In this document: positions 45,064 through 54,985 of the stretch, one piece after another
Position numbering within the stretch: position 1 is the first letter of the stretch
Layout: every line of letters begins with the position of its first letter
NCBI GenBank assembly: GCA_002842095.1
Contig: PHCB01000003.1
Coordinates: forward strand, 1-64,000
Direction: 5' to 3'
Length of the DNA: 64,000 nucleotides
DNA from: a candidate division BRC1 bacterium HGW-BRC1-1
Lineage (GTDB): Bacteria; Sumerlaeota; Sumerlaeia; Sumerlaeales; Sumerlaeaceae
Position numbers and translations under genes: made by a program
The notes under the pieces: generated by a model
Seen by the model: only the letters and a program-made list of their open reading frames with translations
Databases searched by the model: none
What the model was told of the DNA's origin: nothing

Positions 45064-47034
45064 ATGACTAAAGCTGTCGTTTGTCCAGAATGTGGGTCCT
45101 TGGAGACGCATTTTAGCAAGTCTCGGGGTGAGTGGATTTGTGATAGTTGTAATCACCGGTACGTTGCACCGGTCGCTAAGAGGAGAAGTCCCAAAACCTC
45201 AACCCGCCCCCTGCACGAACTCGCCATTGAGAATGCATGGTGGCACAAAAGCCTTGCCGAAAAATGGAACGGCATCGCTCTCTGCCGTGAGAAGAATGGG
45301 CAGCTCGAGGACGCACTTGAAGCGTCAAGAATCTCCCTCGATATCACGCGTTGTCTCTGTATCCTGGACGGCGAAAACCTTGAGTGGGCTCGCGACCTCG
45401 CCGAGTCTTTAATTCAGCTGGCCCATGTGTTGGAAGTGCTGGGGAGGTTCGACGAAGCTCTCGAGGTGTATAACTCTGAATTCTGTCTCCGCCAATACTT
45501 GTGCGAATCCCAACCCTCGATTGCCGCACCGATACATGATCTTGCCATGGCTTGCGGCCGTCTCGGACACATTCGCGAATTGAAGGATATGTCCGCAGAG
45601 ACTCTCGCTGGCTACGAGGGCGGACTCGCCATCATGCGATTGCTTTATACGGAGAAGGTGCTGAACGCGGAATGGCAGATCGACTTTGCCGTGTTAGCCG
45701 ATAATGTGGGCCGTCTCAGCAATTCGCAGGGCAAGATCGACGAGGCCGTCGAGGCGTATCGGGATTACCTCGCCATCATGCAATACCTCTGTCAGCAGAA
45801 CCCGTTAAACGCAAGGTGGCGAGCCGACTTGGCTGGGAAGTCATTCATCATTGCCGGCCTCCGACAAGAGCTGGGTATGCTCGACGAAGCAATAGAGGCC
45901 TATGAAATTTGCGTCGAACACAGGGGATACCTCTGTGAGCTGTATCCTGAGGATTCAAAATTCAGGACTCTCCTCGCCACGGCATGGAATTTCCTGGGTC
46001 AGGCCCACAAGGCGAAGGGAAGATTCGATGATGCAGCCCGGGCATTGGATGAGGATCTCAAGATTACACGCCTTCTCTGCGAAGAAGACCCGGAAGATGC
46101 TGAGAAGCAGCACAGCCTGTCGCTCACATGGAATTCCATCGGTACACTTTATCTGGATCAGGGGAGACTCGATCAAGCCCTCGAGTCCTACGAGGCCGAC
46201 CTCGCGATTCTTAGATGCCTTTGCGAGGATGACCCTGACAACGATGAATTGCAGCGCGATTTGTCTATGACCCTGGTTTCTATCGGCGCTGTCCGCGACG
46301 CCCAGGGGTTGGGTGACGAGGCAATAAAGTCCCATGAAGCTTCGCTCGAAATTCGACGCCGTATCCATGAGGAGGATCCGGAAAACACAGTGGGACAGTA
46401 TGACGTTGCCAATTCATGGGCTCATATCGGCTGCGCACGCGAGACGAACTGCATGATGGACGGAGCGGCCGAGGCGTTTCAAAACGCGATCACAATATTG
46501 GACAATCTTTGCGAGCATGATCCTCAAGAGCCCAATTGGCCACGGTACCTCGCAAAGGTCTGGAATCGCATGGGATGCGTTCTGGAAGAACAGGACAAAA
46601 TTGATGAGGCCGTTGAGGCCCATAACAAGGAACTCGCCCTGATTGCGAGTGTCTGCGAGCAGAACCCTTACGATGCGGATATGCAGTACGAACTGTACAC
46701 GGCGCAATACCGCCTGGCCTCAGTTAATGAAGCCAATGGTGATTTGGAGGAGGCGCTGGAAGCATTCAAAGAAGCTGCCAGAACGCTCCGCCATCTCATT
46801 GTTCACCACCCGGAAAAAGCGGCATGGTGCAGGGAGCAGGCTTGGACGTGTGTTTACGCGGGCGAGATTCTTGAAGGACAGGACAGGTTCCTCGAGGCCC
46901 AGGTGTACCAGCGCGAGGCGCATCGTCTCTTCGCACAACTGCAAGAACGTGGTGTGGAACTCAATGAGGAAGACCTAAACGAACTGGGAGACCTAAATGC
47001 GAAGTTCGGACCTGGCGGCAGCTTGTCCGCCTGA
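45064..47034 (+). CDS. Zinc-ribbon protein with about eleven long TPR-like repeats
   Basis: Encodes 656 residues. The N-terminus is a zinc ribbon: CPECGS (about 7-12) and CDSCNH (about 28-33), 21 residues apart. From about 55 to 640 there are tandem helical repeats of about 48 residues with the pattern DP-x2-x-W/L-x3-LA-x5-G-x6-G-x2-DEA-x3-Y-x3-LAI-x2-LC. Cys recurs at the same place in most units. Such arrays bind proteins. There is no signal peptide or membrane helix. GGGAGGG lies 10 bases before ATG 45064. It follows the Hsp70-kinase gene on the same strand; TPR proteins are classic Hsp70 partners, so it may be a partner or kinase substrate (inference). GC is lower than in the Hsp70-kinase gene. 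Confidence 0.88.
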   Translation: MTKAVVCPECGSLETHFSKSRGEWICDSCNHRYVAPVAKRRSPKTSTRPLHELAIENAWWHKSLAEKWNGIALCREKNGQLEDALEASRISLDITRCLCILDGENLEWARDLAESLIQLAHVLEVLGRFDEALEVYNSEFCLRQYLCESQPSIAAPIHDLAMACGRLGHIRELKDMSAETLAGYEGGLAIMRLLYTEKVLNAEWQIDFAVLADNVGRLSNSQGKIDEAVEAYRDYLAIMQYLCQQNPLNARWRADLAGKSFIIAGLRQELGMLDEAIEAYEICVEHRGYLCELYPEDSKFRTLLATAWNFLGQAHKAKGRFDDAARALDEDLKITRLLCEEDPEDAEKQHSLSLTWNSIGTLYLDQGRLDQALESYEADLAILRCLCEDDPDNDELQRDLSMTLVSIGAVRDAQGLGDEAIKSHEASLEIRRRIHEEDPENTVGQYDVANSWAHIGCARETNCMMDGAAEAFQNAITILDNLCEHDPQEPNWPRYLAKVWNRMGCVLEEQDKIDEAVEAHNKELALIASVCEQNPYDADMQYELYTAQYRLASVNEANGDLEEALEAFKEAARTLRHLIVHHPEKAAWCREQAWTCVYAGEILEGQDRFLEAQVYQREAHRLFAQLQERGVELNEEDLNELGDLNAKFGPGGSLSA

Positions 47035-47071
47035 CGCATGGACCTAAATGTGATTGCAGACATTCTTGCGT

Positions 47072-48847
<1,776 letters not shown>

Positions 48848-51052
48848 CTAAAGGGGCCGCAGCGGACGTGGGTCGGCGTGCAGGAACTCCAGCACGGGCC
48901 CGCGCAGGGTCTTCCAGAGGGGATCGTGCTGGAAGGGGAGGTAATAGTCCTCGGGGGCCGCGATGCGGTCATACTGGGCGCGGACGTCGTCGATGCCCAG
49001 GGCGCGCAGCGGGACCGTGGCGTATTGTTCGAGGAAGCGCTTGAGCTCGGCGGGGTTGACGAGCACATGGGTGATGCCGGCGGCGCGGAGGCGGTCGGCC
49101 ACTTCCGCGCCGTTGCGCGCGCCCTGCGCCAGGCGCAGAAGCTCGCTGTCATCGAATACGGTATTATACACTGCGGCGCGATGGAGGAGCCACGGGCGCG
49201 CTTCGTAGACCATCAACACGCGGGCATTGGCGGGCAGGTTGGCATTAGCGTCGTTCATCACTACGCCCAGTTCGCCGAGGTTGTGGGCCAGATAGGCGGC
49301 GCGGCGAGCGGCGGGAGGCAGCGGCTGGGGCGAAGTCTGCTGCGAGGCGGGCGGGTAACCCGCAGCCCAGGCGGGGACGCCGCTGAAGTCGAGCTTGATG
49401 GCGTGACCGACAAGGGCCGTCACGGCGGGGAAGAGTAGCAGCGCGGCAAGGGCGTTGCGCCAGGCCACCGGGCGCAGGTTGGTCATCACGTCGGCGGCCA
49501 CCACGATGCAGATCATGATGGATGGTAGGAGAAAACGGTTCTGGCTCTCGCCAATAAGGTTCCAAAGCAGAAGCGACCCGACCACAACGCCCAGCAGGCG
49601 AAGGTTGTGGCGCGCACGGGCCGCGGGGGCGAGGGCGAGAACGAGTCCGACAAGTGGCGCGAGAAGGTGCCATCCGATGGCGTTGAGACGCAGTGGGAGG
49701 CGCTGCCAATAAACCGTCGACAGGATGGATTGCGGAAAGTGGGCGTTAATGTAGACCTGCTCGCGCCACGCGGCGGCGGTGTCGGCGGGGCGGAACCATC
49801 GGATGAAAAATGGTTCGAGGGGGTTGCCATAGAAAATCACATTTTTGCCGAGCCAGAAGACAAGGGGCAGCGCGGCGAGAGCCATCGCGATCGCAATGGT
49901 GCGTCGGTGTCCGCCGCGCCACACCGCCAGCAGCGCGGGCAGAAAGATGAAGAGGCCGACCGGCGCGAGATAAATCTGCGCGGTCGTATATTTCGAGGCT
50001 AGCGCCCCGCCCAGGAGCAAAGCGCCGGGGATGAGGAAAGCGTGGGTGGCGTGGGCGGGAGTGTCGGGGGATTCGGGCGTCACGCGCATCAGCGCAACAA
50101 TGCCGCCCACCAACAGCAGCGCCACGGCGGCATCGATGGTCGCATCCATGCTGACCTCCAGCAGGGCTGCGTGGCCAAGGAAGAGCGCCACGCCCCACAG
50201 GCACAGGGCACAGGGTGTGCCACGGCGGTGCATCCATGTGGAGAGAAGCAGCGCGCACAGAGCGACAAACAGCGCATTGAGCAGCTTGGGTCCGGCCTCG
50301 GCAGCGGGCAGAAGTTGCACGGCGGCGAAGTAGAGGGCCTCGATGGGAAAGGGAAAGCGGGCGTAATAATTGTGGGGCACCGGCACAAAGCGCGCCGCGC
50401 CGAAAGCGTCACCGGCGGCCGCGGCCGCGAGCCGGTAGTCCATCAACGCGCCGAGGTGGTATTCGGTCACGTCGTAAAGAAGCGGCGGCGTGAGGGCCAC
50501 GAGGGCCAGCATGACGAGGGCTGAGGTCGCAAGGAAGACGGCGATGAGCGCGAGGGCGCGGGTGGACCGAGAGGATTCGGACAGCGTTGCGAGGGCTGGC
50601 GGTGGGATGGTGTCGGTGTTGCCCGGCGGGAAATCGCGCGTTTTCCTGAAGCGAATCACCGCGACTATTACGGCGGTTAAGATGATCGCGGCAAGCAGTG
50701 CAGCAACAGGGATGGGCGCTAACCATCCGCCCATGCCCAGCACCAACAGGCCGCAGGAGAGGAGCGGCACGCCGCCGGCCAGGCAAAGGACGCTTCGCTC
50801 GGAGGGGTTGCATTGCCTCCACACTGCGGATGGAAGAACCAGCCAACCCATGGCGAAAAGTGCGATGCTGATGGCGAGGGCCGGTAGGGAATCACCGGCG
50901 ATTTCACGAAAACGCAGCAGCGTGAAAATTGCTTCATCCTGGGTGATCGCCATGGTCAGCGCCCCGGCGGCGGCAACAGGAATCAGGATGCGCGAGAGAC
51001 GCATCAGCCGGGGTGTGGGTGACCAGGTCGGTGTGGGCGTGGAGGTTTTCAT
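48848..51052 (-). CDS. Multi-pass membrane protein, GT-C glycosyltransferase-like
   Basis: Encodes 734 residues from ATG 51052. About twelve hydrophobic helices span residues 20-560, followed by a soluble domain of about 160 residues. An early loop has YDVTEYHLGALMDY, and further loops contain FPFPIEALYF and the Lys-Tyr pair in ALASKYTTAQIYL. The pattern resembles lipid-sugar-using GT-C transferases (ArnT/PMT-like), with acidic loop residues after helix 1-2. The C-terminal domain (VLMVYEARPWLLHRA, GITHVLVNPAEL) is typical of these predicted transferases. A TTG at 51091 with GGAG nearby is an alternative start. It probably glycosylates a lipid, polymer or protein at the periplasmic side; the substrate is unknown. 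Confidence 0.8.
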   Translation of the reverse strand: MKTSTPTPTWSPTPRLMRLSRILIPVAAAGALTMAITQDEAIFTLLRFREIAGDSLPALAISIALFAMGWLVLPSAVWRQCNPSERSVLCLAGGVPLLSCGLLVLGMGGWLAPIPVAALLAAIILTAVIVAVIRFRKTRDFPPGNTDTIPPPALATLSESSRSTRALALIAVFLATSALVMLALVALTPPLLYDVTEYHLGALMDYRLAAAAAGDAFGAARFVPVPHNYYARFPFPIEALYFAAVQLLPAAEAGPKLLNALFVALCALLLSTWMHRRGTPCALCLWGVALFLGHAALLEVSMDATIDAAVALLLVGGIVALMRVTPESPDTPAHATHAFLIPGALLLGGALASKYTTAQIYLAPVGLFIFLPALLAVWRGGHRRTIAIAMALAALPLVFWLGKNVIFYGNPLEPFFIRWFRPADTAAAWREQVYINAHFPQSILSTVYWQRLPLRLNAIGWHLLAPLVGLVLALAPAARARHNLRLLGVVVGSLLLWNLIGESQNRFLLPSIMICIVVAADVMTNLRPVAWRNALAALLLFPAVTALVGHAIKLDFSGVPAWAAGYPPASQQTSPQPLPPAARRAAYLAHNLGELGVVMNDANANLPANARVLMVYEARPWLLHRAAVYNTVFDDSELLRLAQGARNGAEVADRLRAAGITHVLVNPAELKRFLEQYATVPLRALGIDDVRAQYDRIAAPEDYYLPFQHDPLWKTLRGPVLEFLHADPRPLRPL

Positions 51053-51243
51053 GAAGGTTGGATGCGACTTGTTTTTTTCCGGGAACGCCAATCTCCTGAT
51101 TGGCGCTTTTCCTTATTCGGGCAAAAGTATTTGTTCGGGATGCAGGGAAATGTAAGCCCAAAAAACCGAGCCCATGGAGAAGAGCATTTTGCTTCGCCAC
51201 TCAGAAGCTTGGCGTTTCCGGGAAAATCGGCCCTGCTTTAAAT

Positions 51244-51365
51244 GTGGGACCGCCGCCCTCGGCGGTCGCCTGACAACGGGTTCGATGGCGAAACCAAAAA
51301 GGTGTGGGTCAGAAAAATATCCTCATCTGCCCATTGGGGTTTGCTGCGACCGGCGCCGGTCCCAC
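51244..51365. repeat. Small element bounded by 9-bp inverted repeats (GTGGGACCG / CGGTCCCAC)
   Basis: The ends 51244-51252 and 51357-51365 are perfect inverted repeats. Inside, each end extends into its own palindrome: GACCGCCG-CCCT-CGGCGGTC (51248-51267) and GACCGGCGCCGGTC (51348-51361). There is no coding sequence inside. The roughly 400-base gap from 51053 to 51450 holds this and the next repeat but no gene. Confidence 0.7.
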
Positions 51366-51407
51366 GTCTGTTGGTTTGGGAGGGGAACAGATTTTATGCG
51401 GAAAGAC

Positions 51408-51439
51408 GATTGGGCGAACACACAGGTTCGCCCCTACGA
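51408..51439 (+). repeat. Palindromic dispersed repeat (GGGCGAAC...GTTCGCCC), copy 1
   Basis: Reads GATTGGGCGAACACACAGG followed by TTCGCCCCTACGA. It is nearly identical to 57937-57968. The core forms a hairpin of GGGCGAAC with GTTCGCCC. Confidence 0.85.
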
Positions 51440-51450
51440 AATGCTGTCGC

Positions 51451-52131
51451 TCACGGCCGTGGATGGAAAAATAACAGGTCGTTGCCAATTACGTTGGCGG
51501 GAACTTCCGCCGGGGGGAACGCACCTTTTAACCTCGCGGCTGCTTCGACTATGGTTTCGATGAACACCTCTGAGCGACGGCGTTCGCGCAGGGCGGCGAT
51601 GGCGATGTCCCGCAAATCCTCGATGCCACGCGCGCCCAAGACTTCTGCTGCCGGGGCATCGGCCAGAATGATGGCGCGGCGTTCGTACAACGATACGAAG
51701 ATGAGCACCCCGCCGCCCGAGCGCGAACACGATAGGCGCGCCCGCGCAAAGATGTGCTGAGCCGCCCGGGCGAGGTTGTCGTCCATCTCAGCCTGGCTGG
51801 TCAGCAGTCGCCGCAGCGAATGCCAGTAGCTGCCTACCACGTTGCCGGTGATGAAGCCCAGCGTGACCGCCAGCGCGAGCCACGCCAGCGCCGCCCCGCC
51901 GCCCCAGTCGCCACTGTCGGTGGGCGACGCGCCCAGTCGCAGGGCATACGCCGCACTCAGAAATATCAACGCTCCCGCCAGACCCACGATCGCCTCGGCG
52001 CGGTCGTAGCGGCCCGACTCGGTGGCCACGGCGCACACCACTTCGGCGCTGGTGCATTCCTCGACGGCCTTGATGGCCTCACCCACGGCCACCTTGTCGC
52101 TCTCGGATAAAAACTCCTGGGCAGTAATCAT
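51451..52131 (-). CDS. TPM-domain membrane protein
   Basis: Encodes 226 residues. The frame is open far upstream, but ATG 52131 has GGGAG 9 bases before it. The N-terminus ITAQEFLSESDKVAVGEAI with SAEVVCAVATESGRYDRAE is the TPM (TLP18.3/Psb32/MOLO-1) fold start. Two hydrophobic segments follow (AIVGLAGALIFLSAAYAL and ALAWLALAVTLGFITGNVV). The second half carries the remaining TPM-like strands (GGGVLIFVSLYERRAIILAD). Relatives sit in the membrane and are linked to membrane-protein complex upkeep; the biochemical role is unclear. It is 31 bases after the next TPM gene, so they form a two-gene operon. Confidence 0.87.
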   Translation of the reverse strand: MITAQEFLSESDKVAVGEAIKAVEECTSAEVVCAVATESGRYDRAEAIVGLAGALIFLSAAYALRLGASPTDSGDWGGGAALAWLALAVTLGFITGNVVGSYWHSLRRLLTSQAEMDDNLARAAQHIFARARLSCSRSGGGVLIFVSLYERRAIILADAPAAEVLGARGIEDLRDIAIAALRERRRSEVFIETIVEAAARLKGAFPPAEVPANVIGNDLLFFHPRP

Positions 52132-52162
52132 GATGTGCATCTCCCGTTTGTGATGACGACCG

Positions 52163-53128
52163 TTACCAACTTCCCGACGCTCCGCCGCCGCCGCTGAATC
52201 CACCGGACGAGAAGCCGCCTCCGCCCGACGAGAAACCTCCGCTGGAGAAACCTCCTCCTCCGCCGCGGCCGCTGCCTCGGTTGCCCCTGCCAAAAATCAT
52301 GGCGAGGACGATGAGGATAACCCACGTGAACATTCCAATGACGATGAGCGCGACACCTGCTATGAGCAACGGTTTGCGATATTGGGGGAGAAAAATAGCT
52401 GCAATGATCAGCAGAATGCCGAGACCGATCATCCCCATGAGAGTGTTCTTCGAGAACGGGCTGATGGAGTCCGCGCGACCGGCCGCCTGATCCATTGCAC
52501 CGGGCATGTTCTCGTCGGGGGGATCCAGATCGGAAGGCATCATGCCCGGAGCCAGGTCAGTCGGTGCGCCGGGCACGGCCTGGGCAGCATCGGACGGCAC
52601 GGATTTCGGACCCCGCGCCGCCATTTCGCCCAGCGCGCGGGCGCCGGCGAGAATGCCTCCGTTGAAATCGCCTGCTTTGAAATGGGGAATGATGCGGTTG
52701 TCCATGATGTTACGTGACGTGGCATCAAAGGCGCGGCCCCAGTCGGCCCCCAGCTCGATGCGCGCCTTGCGATCGCCCAGCGATACGAGCAGCAGGATGC
52801 CGTTGTTGGAGAGCGAACCGTCTTCGAGTTTCTTGCCGATGCCCCATTGGTTGAACCAGCGGGTGGTGAATTCTTCGATGCTCATGTTGGCCGTGCCGTA
52901 GTCGCGCATGCTGCGCACCGTGACCACAATGATGGGCGCGTGATGCTCGGTGTAGGCGACGCGCTGAACCTCGCCGATGGCGTCCATGGTGGATTTTTGC
53001 AGCACGTTGGCGTAGTCGATGACGAACTTGCCGTCGGCGGGCACCTGAGGAATTTTTTGCGCGAGCAGCGGCGACGCGGCGAAAAGCAGAACGAGCATCA
53101 GACCGAAGATATGATGGAAACGTCGCAT
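52163..53128 (-). CDS. Exported TPM-domain protein, YgcG-like, with Gly/Ser-rich tail
   Basis: Encodes 321 residues. Signal peptide FGLMLVLLFAASPLLA is followed by the TPM domain: FVIDYANVLQKSTMDAIGEV, IIVVTVRSMRDYG, FNQWGIGKK, NNGILLLVSLGDRKARIELG. A Pro/Asp-rich linker leads to two hydrophobic helices (MGMIGLGILLIIAAIFL and IAGVALIVIGMFTWVILIV) and a Gly/Ser/Phe-rich tail ending GGGGASGSW, the usual YgcG layout. ATG 53128 gives the signal peptide at the N-terminus; AAAGGGG lies about 11 bases upstream. It is divergent from anmK, with a 159-base gap for both promoters. Confidence 0.92.
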   Translation of the reverse strand: MRRFHHIFGLMLVLLFAASPLLAQKIPQVPADGKFVIDYANVLQKSTMDAIGEVQRVAYTEHHAPIIVVTVRSMRDYGTANMSIEEFTTRWFNQWGIGKKLEDGSLSNNGILLLVSLGDRKARIELGADWGRAFDATSRNIMDNRIIPHFKAGDFNGGILAGARALGEMAARGPKSVPSDAAQAVPGAPTDLAPGMMPSDLDPPDENMPGAMDQAAGRADSISPFSKNTLMGMIGLGILLIIAAIFLPQYRKPLLIAGVALIVIGMFTWVILIVLAMIFGRGNRGSGRGGGGGFSSGGFSSGGGGFSSGGFSGGGGASGSW

Positions 53129-53287
53129 GGCGGTTGTGTCCCCTTTGGTTGGTGTGCAAACAATGTCCGACAAGCGCGGCGAAAAAAAGGATGGGCGGGG
53201 TGTGGAGGGAAATGCAATCAGGAATGCCCGCCGCACTCGTGTAATTATCGTGGAAATTTGGCGGCGTGGGGGGTAGGAGTTGCGATT

Positions 53288-54526
53288 ATGCTGATCCATC
53301 CTCCGCCAACCAGCGCTACTATTATCGGGATGATGTCGGGCACAAGCGTCGACTCGATCGACGCGGTATTGTGTGAACTGACGGTGGACCCCTCGGGGCG
53401 TATCTCCGCGTCGCTCACCGGGTTTTATGAGCATCCAATTTCCGACCATCTGCGCGAGCGAATTTTCCGCTTGTTCAGCGATCCGGCCGGGGCGCTGGCG
53501 CTGACGTGTTCGCTCAATTTTGAAATCGGAGCGGCGTTTGCCGAGGCCGCGCGGGTGCTGCTGGATTGCACCGGACGCAGGCCCGACGACATCGACGCCG
53601 TCGCCAGCCACGGGCAGACGGTGTGGCACATTCCGCCCCATGCGGCGCGCGCGGGTGAGGCGGTGGCTTCCACGTTGCAGATCGGTGAGGCGAGCGTGAT
53701 CGCCGAGGCGTTGCAAATTCCGGTGATCAGCGACTTTCGCACCGCCGATATGGCGGCGGGTGGCAATGGAGCGCCGCTGGTGCCGTTCGCCGACTGGCAT
53801 CTGTTCAGCCGCCCCGACCGCACGGTGGTGCTGCAAAATATCGGCGGCATCGCCAACTGCACGGTGCTGCCCGCCGGGGGTGGTTTAACGGATGTGGTGG
53901 CGTTTGATACGGGGCCGGGCAACATGATCATCGACGCGCTGATGAAGCGGTTTGCGGGCGAGCCGTTCGATCGCGACGGCGTGCGCGCGGCCCGTGGCGG
54001 GGTGATCGAACCGCTCCTTGCGCAATGGATGGCGCACCCGTACATCACGATGGCGCCGCCCAAGACCACGGGGCGCGAGTTGTTCGGCGAGCAGTTTACG
54101 CGGGAAGTCGTTGATTCAAATCCTGCCGCCGCGCCCGATGATTTGATCGCCACCGCCACGGCGTTCACGGCGCGATCCATCGCGCAGGCCATCGCGCTTC
54201 ATGCCGCGCCGGGCGGGCGCGTGGACGATCTGTATCTCGCGGGAGGTGGGGCGTTGAACCCGACCCTCACGGCGATGTTAAAAGCGGATCTTGAGCGCGC
54301 GCTGCCCATGGCTCCGCCACGCGTTGCGCTGCTGGATACAACCGGCCACGGGGCGAAGGCTCGCGAATGCACCGCGTTCGCGCTGCTTGGTTTCGCGCGG
54401 TTGATCGGCGTGCCGGCCAACGTCCCCTCGGCCACGGGCGCGCATCACCCCGCGCTGCTGGGCAAATTCACCACGCCCCCGCCGGTTTTTCCTGCTGACA
54501 TCGCCGATGAAACCACGGCAACCTGA
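53288..54526 (+). CDS. anmK: Anhydro-N-acetylmuramic acid kinase
   Basis: Encodes 412 residues; phosphorylates 1,6-anhydro-MurNAc released in cell-wall turnover, giving MurNAc-6-phosphate. Sugar-kinase motifs: IIGMMSGTSVDSIDAV near the N-terminus, ASHGQTVWHIP, RTADMAAGGNGAPLVPF, NIGGIANCTVLP, FDTGPGNMIIDALM and LAGGGALNPTL. AGGAG lies 9 bases before ATG 53288. aroQ starts 7 bases after its stop, so the two form an operon. The presence of this recycling gene implies a peptidoglycan wall. Confidence 0.96.
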   Translation: MLIHPPPTSATIIGMMSGTSVDSIDAVLCELTVDPSGRISASLTGFYEHPISDHLRERIFRLFSDPAGALALTCSLNFEIGAAFAEAARVLLDCTGRRPDDIDAVASHGQTVWHIPPHAARAGEAVASTLQIGEASVIAEALQIPVISDFRTADMAAGGNGAPLVPFADWHLFSRPDRTVVLQNIGGIANCTVLPAGGGLTDVVAFDTGPGNMIIDALMKRFAGEPFDRDGVRAARGGVIEPLLAQWMAHPYITMAPPKTTGRELFGEQFTREVVDSNPAAAPDDLIATATAFTARSIAQAIALHAAPGGRVDDLYLAGGGALNPTLTAMLKADLERALPMAPPRVALLDTTGHGAKARECTAFALLGFARLIGVPANVPSATGAHHPALLGKFTTPPPVFPADIADETTAT

Positions 54527-54533
54527 TCGCGCC

Positions 54534-54977
54534 ATGAAGAAAATACTACTCATCAACGGTCCCAACCTGAATCTCCTCGGCGTGCGCGAACCCGAAACCT
54601 ACGGCCATGAAACGCTGGCAGATGTGGAAACGCACATGACCAAAAGCGCGCAGAAGAGCAACGTGCAGATGGAATTTTTTCAGAGCAATCATGAGGGCGA
54701 ACTCATCGACCGCTTGCATGAAGCGCGGGGAAAAGTGGCTGCGGTTATTTTTAACCCGGGCGGTTACACCCACACCAGCGTTGCGCTGCGCGATGCGGTG
54801 TCGGCTATTGCGCCCACGCCGGTCATCGAGGTTCATCTGTCCAACGTGTATGCGCGGCCCGATGCGTTTCGCCACCACAGCCTGCTGGCGCCGGTATGCG
54901 TGGGCCAGATAAGCGGGTTCGGCACGCAGGGTTACCTGTTGGCGCTGGAAGCGGCGCTGGAGTTCGACCAGCCCTGA
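54534..54977 (+). CDS. aroQ: Type II 3-dehydroquinate dehydratase
   Basis: Encodes 147 residues; third step of the shikimate pathway. The type II motifs are clear: LLINGPNLNLLGVREPETYG (with the catalytic Tyr in ETYG), FFQSNHEGELID, IFNPGGYTHTSVALRDA, EVHLSNVYAR (catalytic His region) and GQISGFGTQGY. The dodecameric family is usually about 145-150 residues. ATG 54534 is chosen over an in-frame ATG at 54507 because the latter overlaps anmK and precedes the conserved start. It is translated from the anmK transcript. Confidence 0.97.
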   Translation: MKKILLINGPNLNLLGVREPETYGHETLADVETHMTKSAQKSNVQMEFFQSNHEGELIDRLHEARGKVAAVIFNPGGYTHTSVALRDAVSAIAPTPVIEVHLSNVYARPDAFRHHSLLAPVCVGQISGFGTQGYLLALEAALEFDQP

Positions 54978-54985
54978 GCTGGCAG

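Noticed and set aside
51174-51563. Plus-strand frame with several Cys residues
   Set aside because: It reads through the inverted-repeat element and palindromic repeat, has no ribosome site and overlaps the TPM gene antisense.
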